Source of the DNA: JBMOKT01 sp049323895
GTDB taxonomy: Bacteria; Bacillota; Peptococcia; Peptococcales; BICA1-8
DNA length: 64,000 nucleotides
Reading direction: 5' to 3'
NCBI GenBank assembly: GCA_049323895.1
Contig: JBMOKT010000013.1
Span: 310,001 to 374,000 of the forward strand
Shown here: positions 23,779-32,158 of the stretch, piece after piece
Layout: every line of letters begins with the position of its first letter
How positions within the stretch are numbered: position 1 is the stretch's first letter
Position numbers and translations under genes: made by a program
Notes under the pieces: model-generated
What the model was told of the DNA's origin: nothing
What the model saw: the letters and a program-made list of their open reading frames with translations, nothing else
The model's database searches: none

Positions 23779-24909
23779 TTAAGAAGACTTACCTTTTATT
23801 TTTTGCAAGTATTTAATAAAAATATTATTTCTTTCCTCAGGAACCTGTATTATGTTATTTTTAGCATAAAGGGGTACTCTTCCCGCCTCAGAACCGTTAT
23901 TATAGTAAATAATCTCTCCCATATGCTGCCCCGCAAAAACCGAAGTGTTAAAAGCATTCTCAAAGACATTTAATTTATTAGAAATTTCTATTTTCTCATT
24001 CCCACCAATAGTAATTACTAATTCTTTGCCAGTTATAAGTTCGACTTCTTTATTAGTTTCTCCAACAAGATACTTTACAGTTTTGCCTTTATTAATAAGA
24101 GTTATATTACGGTAATTTGCAAAACCGTAATTTAATAATTTGGCAGCTTCTGCGAAGCGATTTTGGCTTTTTAGAACAACTGCAATAAGAGTTTGATTTC
24201 CTTTTACTGCCGAAGCAACTAAACATTGCCCTGCTTTATTTGTTGTTCCCGTTTTTACTCCATTAGCTCCTGGGTAAGACGTTAACAGCTTATTGGTATT
24301 TTTAATTGTTCTTACCCTTCCACTTTCCTCCCATTTAACTGTATAGGTAGTAGTGCCAACTATTTCTGAAAAAATGTCATTATTCATAGCATATCTTGCA
24401 ATTTGTGCTAGGTCATAGGCAGTTGAATAATGCTTTTCAGAAGGAAGACCATTTGTGTTTGAAAAGTGGGAATTAGTACACCCAATTAGTTTAGCCTTTA
24501 GATTCATCATCTCTACAAATTCTTCAACTGATGCAGCGACTCCTTCTGCAATAGCAACAGTTGAATCATTTCCTGATTTTAAAAGTGCTCCATAGATTAG
24601 GTTTTTTAGAGTTATTTTCTCACCGGAAACCAGGTTTAATCTAGCTTCCCCTGTTTGCGCTGCACGATCTGATATATTTACTATTTTTTCTAAATTTCCT
24701 TTTTCAATTGCAATTATGGCTGTTAAAATTTTTGTTGTACTGGCTGGCGGTCGTTGTTCATAAGGATTTTTACTGTATAAGAGTTTTCCCGTCTGTGCAT
24801 CAATCAGAATTGCTGATGGAGCATTTACGTTAACTTGGGCAAATGCAGAAAAAGGTGCTAAAATAAAAAGACAAACTAGAAAAAAACAAATTAGGATTTT
24901 TTGTCTCAT
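23779..24909 (-). CDS. dacF: Sporulation-type D-alanyl-D-alanine carboxypeptidase
   Basis: A 376-residue penicillin-binding protein of the S11 family, which removes the terminal D-Ala from peptidoglycan stem peptides. A signal peptide (about residues 1-25, ending SAFA) is followed by the catalytic motifs STTK (residues 57-60), SGN (112-114) and KTG (219-221), and a C-terminal beta domain. S11 enzymes DacA, DacB and DacF share these motifs; the position next to ylxY/mlpA and the sigma-G-like promoter upstream favour a DacF role in spore cortex assembly. The ATG at 24909 has GGAG six bases upstream, unlike the ATG at 24921. Confidence 0.9.
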   Translation of the reverse strand: MRQKILICFFLVCLFILAPFSAFAQVNVNAPSAILIDAQTGKLLYSKNPYEQRPPASTTKILTAIIAIEKGNLEKIVNISDRAAQTGEARLNLVSGEKITLKNLIYGALLKSGNDSTVAIAEGVAASVEEFVEMMNLKAKLIGCTNSHFSNTNGLPSEKHYSTAYDLAQIARYAMNNDIFSEIVGTTTYTVKWEESGRVRTIKNTNKLLTSYPGANGVKTGTTNKAGQCLVASAVKGNQTLIAVVLKSQNRFAEAAKLLNYGFANYRNITLINKGKTVKYLVGETNKEVELITGKELVITIGGNEKIEISNKLNVFENAFNTSVFAGQHMGEIIYYNNGSEAGRVPLYAKNNIIQVPEERNNIFIKYLQKIKGKSS

Positions 24910-24939
24910 AATTCTCTCCATTCACTTTTTTGTCTTAAC

Positions 24940-24969
24940 TAGTATGGTCTTAATTCTGTACATTTATGA
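24940..24969 (-). promoter_or_regulatory. Candidate sigma-G (or sigma-F) promoter of dacF
   Basis: On the minus strand TCATA (24969-24965), an 18-bp spacer and CATACTA (24946-24940), against the sigma-G pattern GHATR-N18-CATNHTA: perfect -10, four of five at -35. It begins 31 bases upstream of the start codon. B. subtilis dacF is forespore-transcribed. Confidence 0.5.
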
Positions 24970-25001
24970 AAAAAATAGGATTTCCATGGCTGAAAATCCT
25001 A
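24969..25001 (-). terminator. Rho-independent terminator after the ylxY-like gene
   Basis: Ten-base arms (24976-24985 / 24992-25001, one G-U pair) and a seven-base T-run on the minus strand. The T-run touches the candidate dacF -35 element. Confidence 0.9.
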
Positions 25002-25019
25002 AAATACAATCAAACTTTA

Positions 25020-25733
25020 CTAAATAATTTTGGATACCACATCAATTTTGTATCCTTTCGAATGGATAACATCTATTATTACAGGTAATGCCTGTAAAGT
25101 ATGAGGCTTCGGGTGCATAAGGATAATAGTTCCATTAGCCAATTTTTTCCCTGTCACCCTTTGCACTAGAGTATTAACAGAAGGTGGTGGTTCTTGCCAA
25201 TCAATGGTATCGGCTGTCCATAGTATAGTACGGTATCCTGTTTTTTCCGCTGCTTTTAAACAGTTAGGTCCCCGTTCCCCATATGGAGGGGCAAAAAGGT
25301 TTACTTGGTTTTTAGCTAATTTTTGTAATATTTCATGGGTCTTGGTAATCTCCTCAATATTTTTTTGCACTGAAATCTTATCAGGATGAGGGTGGGAATA
25401 TCCATGGTTGCCAATCTCGTGACCCTTTTCTGCAATATGCTTAACTAATTCAGGAAATTTCTCTGCAAATCTGCCAGTTATAAAAAAAGTCGCCTTTACG
25501 TTTTTAGTTTCTAGCACATTTAAGATAGAGGGTATAATATTTTCTCCCCAATCTACATTTATTGTAAGTGAAACATACTGGCTGTCGGTTTTACCCTGGT
25601 AAATGGGATCAGTCATTAATGTAGGTATCGGTTTATTAACAAACATATTGAATAGGAAAATGACAGCCACAAACAACAATAATAAAGTAACCCCCATATA
25701 AAGACTTCTTTTCCTTATAAAAAAAATCTTCAT
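25020..25733 (-). CDS. ylxY: YlxY-like polysaccharide deacetylase-family protein
   Basis: A 237-residue NodB-fold protein with an N-terminal membrane anchor (about residues 14-30). The fold motifs are visible: motif 1 as NVDWG, motif 2 as NHGYSHPHP, motif 3 as FAPPYGERG, motif 4 as DTIDW and motif 5 as ILMHPKP. Motif 1 of active enzymes is TFDDG, so the second Asp, normally a metal ligand, is Trp here, and the Arg of motif 3 is Ala. The protein may therefore be inactive or altered. Position between pnp and dacF/mlpA identifies the YlxY lineage, which is linked to sporulation by its distribution. Confidence 0.87.
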   Translation of the reverse strand: MKIFFIRKRSLYMGVTLLLLFVAVIFLFNMFVNKPIPTLMTDPIYQGKTDSQYVSLTINVDWGENIIPSILNVLETKNVKATFFITGRFAEKFPELVKHIAEKGHEIGNHGYSHPHPDKISVQKNIEEITKTHEILQKLAKNQVNLFAPPYGERGPNCLKAAEKTGYRTILWTADTIDWQEPPPSVNTLVQRVTGKKLANGTIILMHPKPHTLQALPVIIDVIHSKGYKIDVVSKII

Positions 25734-25780
25734 TTATTTCACTCCCCTCAGTATTTACCATATACTTATGAGGGTTTACA

Positions 25781-25814
25781 AAGAAATAAACCGAAAATTT
25801 TCGGTTTATTTCTT
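25781..25814 (-). terminator. Palindromic terminator at the end of pnp
   Basis: A perfect 34-bp palindrome (17-base arms) that includes the pnp stop codon. The tail on the minus strand is only moderately T-rich, so it may act mainly as a 3' stabilising or weak terminator structure. Confidence 0.65.
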
Positions 25815-27938
25815 TTCGGGATTATTTTCTTGTTCTTCCTTTAAAAGTACTTTCCGAGACAAGTTTACCCTGCCTTGCCTGTCGATTTCAACCACCTTGA
25901 CCATTATCTCGTCACCAACAGATACTACATTCTCAACCTTTTCAACCCTTTCTAAGGCTAGTTGGGAAATGTGAACAAGACCTTCCTTACCGGGTAAAAG
26001 TTCCACAAAGGCACCAAAGTTAGTAATTCGCACAACTTTGCCCAGGTATATTTGACCTACTTCTAATTCTTTAATAAGATTTTCAATCAATTTTAGCGCT
26101 TTTTGCCCTGCTACTGCATCTACAGATGCAATGAAGACCTTGCCGTCATCTTCAATATCTATTTTTACTCCTGTTTCCTCAATAATTTTTTTAATTGTTT
26201 TTCCTCCGGGTCCAATTATATCCCTTATTTTGTCCGGATCTACAGAAGTAGTAATTATTCTAGGTGCAAATGGTGAGAGCTCGGGACGAGGCTGACTAAT
26301 AGCTTCCATCATCTTACCCATGATAAACAATCTTCCTCTTCGGGCTTGTTCCAAAGCATCTTTAAGAATTTCCCTGGAAAGACCGGCAATCTTTATATCC
26401 ATCTGGATAGCAGTTACACCACTTTCTGTACCTGCTACTTTGAAGTCCATATCACCTAAAGCATCTTCCATACCTTGGATATCAGTCAGAATGGAATAAT
26501 CGTCGCCGTGCTTTACCAATCCCATAGCAACACCCGAAACGGGTCTTTTAATAGGTACCCCTGCATCCATTAGTGACAAAGTACTCCCGCAGACACTTCC
26601 CATAGAAGTTGAGCCGTTTGATTCCAAAGCTTCGGAAACTATACGAATGGTATAAGGGAAACTTTCCTCCGAGGGAATCATTGGCTCTAAAGCCCGCTCA
26701 GCCAAAGCGCCATGACCTATTTCCCTGCGCCCGGGTCCACGCATCGGTCTTGCTTCTCCTACGCTATATGGAGGGAAGTTATAGTGATGCATATATCTTT
26801 TTGAATCTTCTAAACCTAAGCCATCAATAATTTGTTCTTCACCTATAGCACCTAGGGTTACTACCGATAGAATTTGTGTTTGACCCCTTGTAAATAAGCC
26901 GCTGCCATGGGTTCTAGGCAAAACTCCTACCTCGCAGGTAATAGGCCTCACTTCATCTAATGCCCTGCCGTCAGGTCTTATTTTATCGACTGTAATTAAC
27001 TTACGTACTATTTCCTTCAGGAGACTATCTAGAATATTTTTAATAATTTTATTCTGTTCAGGGAAAACTTCCTGAAAATGAGCAATGGTTTCTTCCTTAA
27101 CACCGGTTATATTATCTTCTCTCTGGTGCTTATCTTTTGTTTGTACCGCATCAAATAGCTTGTCCATAGCAAAAGTTCTTACCTGTTCTTCTATTTCTTG
27201 AGGTACGGTTTCTAAAACAGGAATTTCTTTTTCTTTAGCTAAGCCCTTTTCTAGAGCCTCGCTTCTAAACTGTTCTATAAAATCAACAATCCTGCTTATT
27301 TCCGAATGTCCCTTCATTATAGCCTCTAAAATAGTTTCCTCAGGAATCTCATTAGCTCCTGCCTCAACCATCATAACAGCATCCTTAGTTCCTGCGACTA
27401 CTAAATGGAGTTGAGTTTTCTCACCTTGTTCCACAGTAGGATTAATTATAAATTGATCATCAATTAATCCGATGGTAACTGCTGCAATCGGTCCTTGAAA
27501 GGGGATATGAGAAATATGTAATGCACTTGATGCCGCTATCATTGATGCAACATCAGGAGGATTATCCTGGTCAACTGACAGCACAGTAGTAACTACATGA
27601 ACATCATTGCGATAACCTTTAGGGAAAAGTGGTCTAATTGGTCTATCAATTAGTCTGCTGGATAAAATAGCTTTTTCACTAGGACGTCCTTCCCGTTTGA
27701 TAAAACCTCCAGGAATTTTACCAACTGCATATAGCCTTTCCTCATAGTCAACGGTTAGTGGAAAGAAATCAATACCTTCCCTTGGCTCCTTAGAGGCAGT
27801 TGCCGTTGCTAATACTGTAGTATCGCCGTACTGTACAAGAACAGACCCGCTTGCTTGCTTAGCAAGGCGTCCTGTCTCCATTGTCAGGGTTCTGCCTCCT
27901 ATCTCAATACTTTTTTTGAGAATACCGATATTTATCAT
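25806..27938 (-). CDS. pnp: Polyribonucleotide nucleotidyltransferase (PNPase)
   Basis: PNPase (710 residues) degrades RNA 3' to 5' using phosphate and can also add tails. It has two RNase PH domains (first about 1-210, second about 305-540 with RTHGSGLFTRGQTQILS and the GxMDAGVP active-site segment), a KH domain (DIIGPGGKTIKKIIEETG near 570) and a C-terminal S1 domain (GKVVRITNFGAFVELLPGKEGLVHISQL). It follows rpsO, the widespread arrangement. An AGGAGG site precedes the ATG. Confidence 0.98.
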   Translation of the reverse strand: MINIGILKKSIEIGGRTLTMETGRLAKQASGSVLVQYGDTTVLATATASKEPREGIDFFPLTVDYEERLYAVGKIPGGFIKREGRPSEKAILSSRLIDRPIRPLFPKGYRNDVHVVTTVLSVDQDNPPDVASMIAASSALHISHIPFQGPIAAVTIGLIDDQFIINPTVEQGEKTQLHLVVAGTKDAVMMVEAGANEIPEETILEAIMKGHSEISRIVDFIEQFRSEALEKGLAKEKEIPVLETVPQEIEEQVRTFAMDKLFDAVQTKDKHQREDNITGVKEETIAHFQEVFPEQNKIIKNILDSLLKEIVRKLITVDKIRPDGRALDEVRPITCEVGVLPRTHGSGLFTRGQTQILSVVTLGAIGEEQIIDGLGLEDSKRYMHHYNFPPYSVGEARPMRGPGRREIGHGALAERALEPMIPSEESFPYTIRIVSEALESNGSTSMGSVCGSTLSLMDAGVPIKRPVSGVAMGLVKHGDDYSILTDIQGMEDALGDMDFKVAGTESGVTAIQMDIKIAGLSREILKDALEQARRGRLFIMGKMMEAISQPRPELSPFAPRIITTSVDPDKIRDIIGPGGKTIKKIIEETGVKIDIEDDGKVFIASVDAVAGQKALKLIENLIKELEVGQIYLGKVVRITNFGAFVELLPGKEGLVHISQLALERVEKVENVVSVGDEIMVKVVEIDRQGRVNLSRKVLLKEEQENNPEKK

Positions 27939-28026
27939 ATATACCTCCTACCTTAAATAAATGAATGTTCTAAGTTTATTTACCAGTTATACTTAGTATA
28001 TCCCTCTTAGGCTATTATAAATACTT

Positions 28027-28052
28027 AAAGAGCGGTATATATACCGCTCTTT
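28027..28052 (-). terminator. Hairpin between rpsO and pnp
   Basis: A perfect 26-bp palindrome (13-base arms) nine bases after the rpsO stop. The arm ends in TTT but no further U-tract follows, so it may be an attenuating terminator or an RNA processing site between rpsO and pnp. I could not identify a clear separate pnp promoter. Confidence 0.55.
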
Positions 28053-28060
28053 TCTGCTAG

Positions 28061-28330
28061 TTACCTACGTATGCCAAGTATGGATATTATTTTGCGATAT
28101 CTCTCAATATCATTTTTCATAAGGTAATTAAGAAGTCCTCTTCTTTGACCAACCATTTTTAACAGACCACGGCGGGAATGATGATCCTTTTTATGTTTTT
28201 TCAAATGCTCTGTTAGATAATTAATCCTGTTAGTCAAGATTGCAATCTGTACTTCAGGTGATCCAGTATCGCTCTCATGAATTTGGAACTGCTTAATTAG
28301 TTCCTGTTTTGCATCACTTTTTAAAACCAT
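28061..28330 (-). CDS. rpsO: 30S ribosomal protein S15
   Basis: S15 (89 residues from the ATG at 28330, the canonical length) binds the 16S rRNA central domain early in 30S assembly. Motifs include HESDTGSPEVQIA, LTEHLKKHKKDHHSRRGLL and the C-terminal YRKIISILGIR. AGGAGG stands eight bases upstream; the reading frame extends three codons further but without need. Its own promoter lies 90 bases upstream and leaves a leader of about 85 bases that can fold into hairpins, consistent with S15 autoregulation. Confidence 0.98.
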   Translation of the reverse strand: MVLKSDAKQELIKQFQIHESDTGSPEVQIAILTNRINYLTEHLKKHKKDHHSRRGLLKMVGQRRGLLNYLMKNDIERYRKIISILGIRR

Positions 28331-28420
28331 GAAGTTCACCTCCTTATATTATTAACACCAAAAGCCAAGAAAAACGTCGGAGTAGTCGTAAAACCTAGCT
28401 TATGGTTTTCAGCATTAATA

Positions 28421-28449
28421 ATTATATATAAAAAGCAGTTAGTATGCAA
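28421..28449 (-). promoter_or_regulatory. Sigma-A promoter of rpsO-pnp
   Basis: TTGCAT (28449-28444), a 17-bp spacer and TATAAT (28426-28421) on the minus strand. Confidence 0.8.
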
Positions 28450-28466
28450 GTTTTTCCCTGTATATT

Positions 28467-28697
28467 CTATTTTCCTATAACTGTTATGACAAGTCGACCT
28501 GATTCAATATCTTTTGCAACAATATCAAAAATCCTTCCCGATTTACTAATAAATCCTCTAAACCTTGTGGCAGTGGGAATATAGCCTGGAATTTGCCTGG
28601 CTGCAAATACAATATCTGTGATTATTATATTTTCCTGCCGGCAGTCTTTTAATCTTTTTTTAGCGTGTTCAGTAATGATAACCTTCACAGTCTTCAC
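28467..28697 (-). CDS. Unknown small protein, DUF4258-like
   Basis: A 76-residue basic protein with EHAKKRLKDCRQENI near the N-terminus, a central RFRGFISKSGRIFDIVAKD and a C-terminal LVITVIGK. This HAxxRxxxR ... hydrophobic strand arrangement resembles DUF4258 proteins, a small RelE-like group often found beside antitoxin genes or in phages. I cannot confirm the family. The gene follows the preceding unknown gene after a single base, so the two form a pair. The GTG at 28697 is listed; a GTG at 28688 with AGGG eight bases upstream is equally likely. Confidence 0.55.
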   Translation of the reverse strand: MKTVKVIITEHAKKRLKDCRQENIIITDIVFAARQIPGYIPTATRFRGFISKSGRIFDIVAKDIESGRLVITVIGK

Positions 28698-28698
28698 C

Positions 28699-28917
28699 CT
28701 AATATGCCTTGACAGGTTTTAAACCTTCATCCTGGGATAAAAAGCTGTAAAGGGCATCTTGAAAGGCATTTATCTTAGGTCTCTCAAAGCCCGTTTTGCG
28801 GTATAAGATTTCCAACTCATACTGTAAATTTATGAATTCCTTGTTATGAATAATAGTGGTTACCTTTTCAGCCAAATCTTTATAATAGCCGTGATTCTCG
28901 TCAATACAAAAATACAT
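28699..28917 (-). CDS. Unknown small protein, first gene of a two-gene insert
   Basis: A 72-residue, mostly helical, soluble protein that I do not recognise (begins MYFCIDENHGYYKDL, ends EGLKPVKAY). The ATG at 28917 follows AAGGGGAG by seven bases. A 13-bp inverted repeat lies immediately upstream and its inner arm runs into the ribosome site. With the DUF4258-like gene downstream it forms a compact pair inserted between ribF and rpsO, genes that are neighbours in B. subtilis. An antitoxin-like role is possible but unproven. Confidence 0.5.
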   Translation of the reverse strand: MYFCIDENHGYYKDLAEKVTTIIHNKEFINLQYELEILYRKTGFERPKINAFQDALYSFLSQDEGLKPVKAY

Positions 28918-28930
28918 GAAAAAACTCCCC

Positions 28931-28962
28931 TTTCTTAGATATATTAATTTATATCTAAGAAA
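28931..28962. repeat. 13-bp inverted repeat before the two-gene insert
   Basis: Perfect arms 28931-28943 and 28950-28962 with a six-base AT spacer. No T-run follows on the minus strand, so it is not a terminator of ribF. It lies next to the ribosome site of the first gene of the pair, where it could be a protein operator or an RNA hairpin that limits translation. Confidence 0.75.
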
Positions 28963-28996
28963 CAAGGGAAAGATGTCTTAATATAAAACCTATTAC

Positions 28997-29923
28997 TTAA
29001 ATTGAAAGCAACTTCTCAGTTTTTTTCACATCAGACATAATCTGTTCTTTTAATTCAATTAAACCAGTAAATCTTTTTTCATCCCTTAGCTTATGTATAA
29101 AATGAATCTCTAAAATTTCTCCATAAATATCCTGATTAAAATTTAAGATAAATACCTCCATAGTTAAAAGCTTTTTATCCAGTGAAACCGTTGGTTTGCA
29201 ACCTATATTCAGAACACCCCGATGTTTATAATTATTCAGATAAACATTTGCAGCATAAACACCTGTACCAGGTATCAAGAGGTTAGGGTCCCATTTAAGA
29301 TTTGCTGTAGGAAAACCAATCTGTCGTCCTATTTTATTCCCAGGTACTACCTGTCCTTGTATGATCGGATAGTAGCCCAAAAAACTAACAGCTTGCTCAA
29401 TACTTCCCTCTTTAAGATATTCACGGATTTTTGTACTGCTGACAAGTTCGCCCTTAATATAAAAAGGCTCAATAATAGTTACTTTCAGGTTGCTTTCACC
29501 GCCAATATTAATTAAGTCTTGTGCCCGCCCTTGTCCCCTATAGCCAAAAGAATAATTAAAGCCTGCTACCAGATGAGAACCTTGAAGTTTGTGGCACAGA
29601 ATTTCTCTTACGAAACTTTCGGGACTTAAGTGGGCAATCTCTTGGGTGAAAGGGACAATTAAAGTAGCATCAACCCCAAGCTTTTCAAAAAGTTTTGTTT
29701 TAACATCAAAAGAATTGAGAAGCTGTAATTCTTTATTAAAAAAAACTTTTGAGTGGGGGTAGAAAGTAAAAACTACAGCCTTTCCTTTAACTTCTTGGGC
29801 AATATCTACAGCTTTTTTAATTAATTGTTGATGACCGAGATGAACACCGTCAAAATTGCCTAAAGCAATAACAATGGGACATTTCCATCCTTTGTATTGT
29901 TTTATATCAGTTAAAATTTCCAT
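28997..29923 (-). CDS. ribF: Bifunctional riboflavin kinase / FAD synthetase
   Basis: RibF (308 residues) makes FMN from riboflavin and then FAD. The N-terminal nucleotidyltransferase domain has ALGNFDGVHLGHQQLI, and the C-terminal flavokinase domain has GRQIGFPTANL (near residue 190) and a conserved GVYAANVYL. AGG five bases upstream of the ATG at 29923 and the family start MEILTDI set the start; the open frame extends 14 codons further into truB. It continues the truB-ribF order. Confidence 0.97.
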   Translation of the reverse strand: MEILTDIKQYKGWKCPIVIALGNFDGVHLGHQQLIKKAVDIAQEVKGKAVVFTFYPHSKVFFNKELQLLNSFDVKTKLFEKLGVDATLIVPFTQEIAHLSPESFVREILCHKLQGSHLVAGFNYSFGYRGQGRAQDLINIGGESNLKVTIIEPFYIKGELVSSTKIREYLKEGSIEQAVSFLGYYPIIQGQVVPGNKIGRQIGFPTANLKWDPNLLIPGTGVYAANVYLNNYKHRGVLNIGCKPTVSLDKKLLTMEVFILNFNQDIYGEILEIHFIHKLRDEKRFTGLIELKEQIMSDVKKTEKLLSI

Positions 29924-29930
29924 CGTTTCC

Positions 29931-30803
29931 TCACCTGAATACTTTTTCTGGTTTAAACAAACCATCAGTTACAATACCAATTGCTACTAAATTGCCATCA
30001 ACGTCTAGTACTTTATATCTTTGGTTTTCCCGGCATAACTCAGCAGGAGATGATAAAGAAACGGCATTTCCGTGGCTTACTTTTGTCATTTCCTCTTTAT
30101 TAAAAAAAAGTTGAGGCCATTCTTTAATAGAATCAGCAGGTTTAACCAAAAATCGTTCTATTGGCAGTTGAGAAACCTCATCTATAGTAAAGGAATCATT
30201 TACATTAAATTGACCTGACTTAGTTCTCAATAGAAAGGACATATATGCACTTGAATTAACAGCCTTTCCAATGTCTTGGCAAAGTGTCCTTATGTAGGTT
30301 CCTTTGCTGCAGCATACCTCAATAAGTGCCGTTTTAGTATCATAAGATAATAAATTAATAGAAAAAATTTTAATTTTGCGTGGTTCCAATTGGACGCTTT
30401 GACCTTGCCGCGCAAGTTGGTACAATGGCTGCCCCTTTATTTTAATAGCCGAATACATTGGTGGAATCTGTTCTATTTCTCCTAAAAATAATCTTAAGAC
30501 AGAAGTAAATTCTATAACATTGTGTTTGGGTAGTGGAGTGGTTTTTAAAACCTTCCCAGAACCATCTTGGGTATCTGTTTCCCTGCCAAAAACAAGCAAA
30601 GCCCTATAAGTCTTAGTGGAGGAGGTAAGAAACTCCACCAACCTTGTTGCCTTACCTACACAAATAGGTAAAACTCCAACAGCATCGGGATCTAGTGTGC
30701 CAGTATGACCTACCTTTTTAGTCTTCAATATCTTTCTAAGATTTTGTACAATATCATGGGATGAGACTCCCGCATGCTTAAAGATATTTATTACTCCATC
30801 CAA
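29931..30803 (-). CDS. truB: tRNA pseudouridine(55) synthase
   Basis: TruB (290 residues) isomerises U55 in the T-loop of tRNAs. The catalytic aspartate is D38 in GHTGTLDPDAVGVLP, and YRALLVFGRETDTQDGSG and SKGTYIRTLCQDIG are typical TruB motifs. The C-terminal part is PUA-like. It lies four bases after nrnA and just before ribF in the translation operon. Confidence 0.97.
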   Translation of the reverse strand: MDGVINIFKHAGVSSHDIVQNLRKILKTKKVGHTGTLDPDAVGVLPICVGKATRLVEFLTSSTKTYRALLVFGRETDTQDGSGKVLKTTPLPKHNVIEFTSVLRLFLGEIEQIPPMYSAIKIKGQPLYQLARQGQSVQLEPRKIKIFSINLLSYDTKTALIEVCCSKGTYIRTLCQDIGKAVNSSAYMSFLLRTKSGQFNVNDSFTIDEVSQLPIERFLVKPADSIKEWPQLFFNKEEMTKVSHGNAVSLSSPAELCRENQRYKVLDVDGNLVAIGIVTDGLFKPEKVFR

Positions 30804-30807
30804 GTGT

Positions 30808-31782
30808 TTAGCCCCCTTGAGCTAAGATTTTAACAGCTGCAGACGTTATTTTGGCAACTGCATCCTCCATATTACCAGAAAATATACATCCGGAGGCCCT
30901 GGGATGACCCCCTCCGCTAAACATTGCAGCCAATTCATTTACATCAGCAATAGATTTAGAACGAAAGCTGACTTTAATTTTTTCGTGTTCAATTTCTCTA
31001 AAGGTAATTGCGATTTCTACCCCGCTGATACCCTTGACATAGTTTATTAAACCTTCAGCATCAGCATCAGTAGCTTGTGCGGATAAAAAAGTTTGTTGAC
31101 CAATAGTAATCCAGGCAATTTTATTATCTTGGGCAAATGATAAATTATTTAAACCGTGTTTAACCAGTTCAATCTTACTCATACTAGTGTTTTCATAATA
31201 ATTTAACCTCAATAAATTAACATCCGCTCCCCGGTTTATTAAATCGGAGACAACTATGTGCGTAGTACTTGTAGTATTTTCATACAGGAATGAACCTGTA
31301 TCAGTACTAATGCCTGTATAAAGTGCATTTGCCATGTCTTTATCTATTTTAACTTGTAGTATGCCTAGTAAATCATATATTAGTTCTGCGGTAGCAGCGG
31401 CATTATGATCAACCCAATTATAATCTGCATAATTAGTGTTGCTGATATGATGGTCAATATTTATCAATACTCTTTTTCCTTCCCGGAGTAATTCAACGGC
31501 ATCATATCCTGTACGTTCCATAGTTGCGCAGTCAACACAGACAATAGTATTATAAATATCTTCCTCATTCAAAGGTTTTATGCTCTCCCAATCTGCCAAA
31601 AAGCTATAGTAATTGGGGGCTCGATCCTTGTTGATTAAGGAAACATCAATGCCTAATTGTTTTAAGCCAAGTCCTAAGGCAATTTGGGAACCAATAGCAT
31701 CACCATCGGGATTATAATGGGAAATGATGGTTGCTTTTTTGCTTTGCAGCAGGATATCCTTAATCTTCTGTAGATCTTCCAT
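30808..31782 (-). CDS. nrnA: DHH-family oligoribonuclease / pAp phosphatase NrnA
   Basis: NrnA (324 residues) degrades short RNA oligonucleotides and dephosphorylates 3'-phosphoadenosine 5'-phosphate. It has the DHH domain motifs SHYNPDGDAIGSQ (residues 21-33), CVDCATMERTGY and NIDHHISNTNY, and the C-terminal DHHA1 motif FSGGGHPRASGC. It overlaps the end of rbfA by 23 bases. Its place between rbfA and truB is common in Clostridia; in B. subtilis the gene lies elsewhere. Confidence 0.93.
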   Translation of the reverse strand: MEDLQKIKDILLQSKKATIISHYNPDGDAIGSQIALGLGLKQLGIDVSLINKDRAPNYYSFLADWESIKPLNEEDIYNTIVCVDCATMERTGYDAVELLREGKRVLINIDHHISNTNYADYNWVDHNAAATAELIYDLLGILQVKIDKDMANALYTGISTDTGSFLYENTTSTTHIVVSDLINRGADVNLLRLNYYENTSMSKIELVKHGLNNLSFAQDNKIAWITIGQQTFLSAQATDADAEGLINYVKGISGVEIAITFREIEHEKIKVSFRSKSIADVNELAAMFSGGGHPRASGCIFSGNMEDAVAKITSAAVKILAQGG

Positions 31783-32140
31783 TTATATCCTCCTGGCTAG
31801 TGTTTATTTGAGTGAGAATAGCGGAAATTTTTGCGCCATGTTCGATGGAATCATCAAATTTAAAAATTAACTCGGGAGTATATCTTAGGCGGATTCTTTT
31901 TCCCAATTCTAATCTCATAAAACCGGCTGCTTTTTTTAGGGCGTTCAATACATCCTGCTGCTCCTCTTTGTTTCCATAATGACTGACAAATATTTCGGCA
32001 AAACGCAAATCACCTGTAACCTTTACACTGGTAATGCTGATTAACCCTTTGACCCGCGGATCCTTTAAATCGGTTCTCATGATAAGGGCTAATTCTTTTT
32101 TTATTTCTTCTGCAATTCTACTGCTTCTTACTTTACCCAT
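31760..32140 (-). CDS. rbfA: Ribosome-binding factor A
   Basis: RbfA (126 residues) is a KH-like 30S maturation factor that acts near helix 1 of 16S rRNA. Typical features are RSSRIAEEIKKELALIMRTDLKDPRV at the N-terminus and RIRLRYTPELIFKFDDSIEHGAKI near the C-terminus. It is coupled to nrnA by overlap and follows infB. The small gene ylxP, which stands between infB and rbfA in Bacillus, is absent. Confidence 0.96.
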   Translation of the reverse strand: MGKVRSSRIAEEIKKELALIMRTDLKDPRVKGLISITSVKVTGDLRFAEIFVSHYGNKEEQQDVLNALKKAAGFMRLELGKRIRLRYTPELIFKFDDSIEHGAKISAILTQINTSQEDINGRSTED

Positions 32141-32158
32141 CTTTAAATCACCCCAGAT

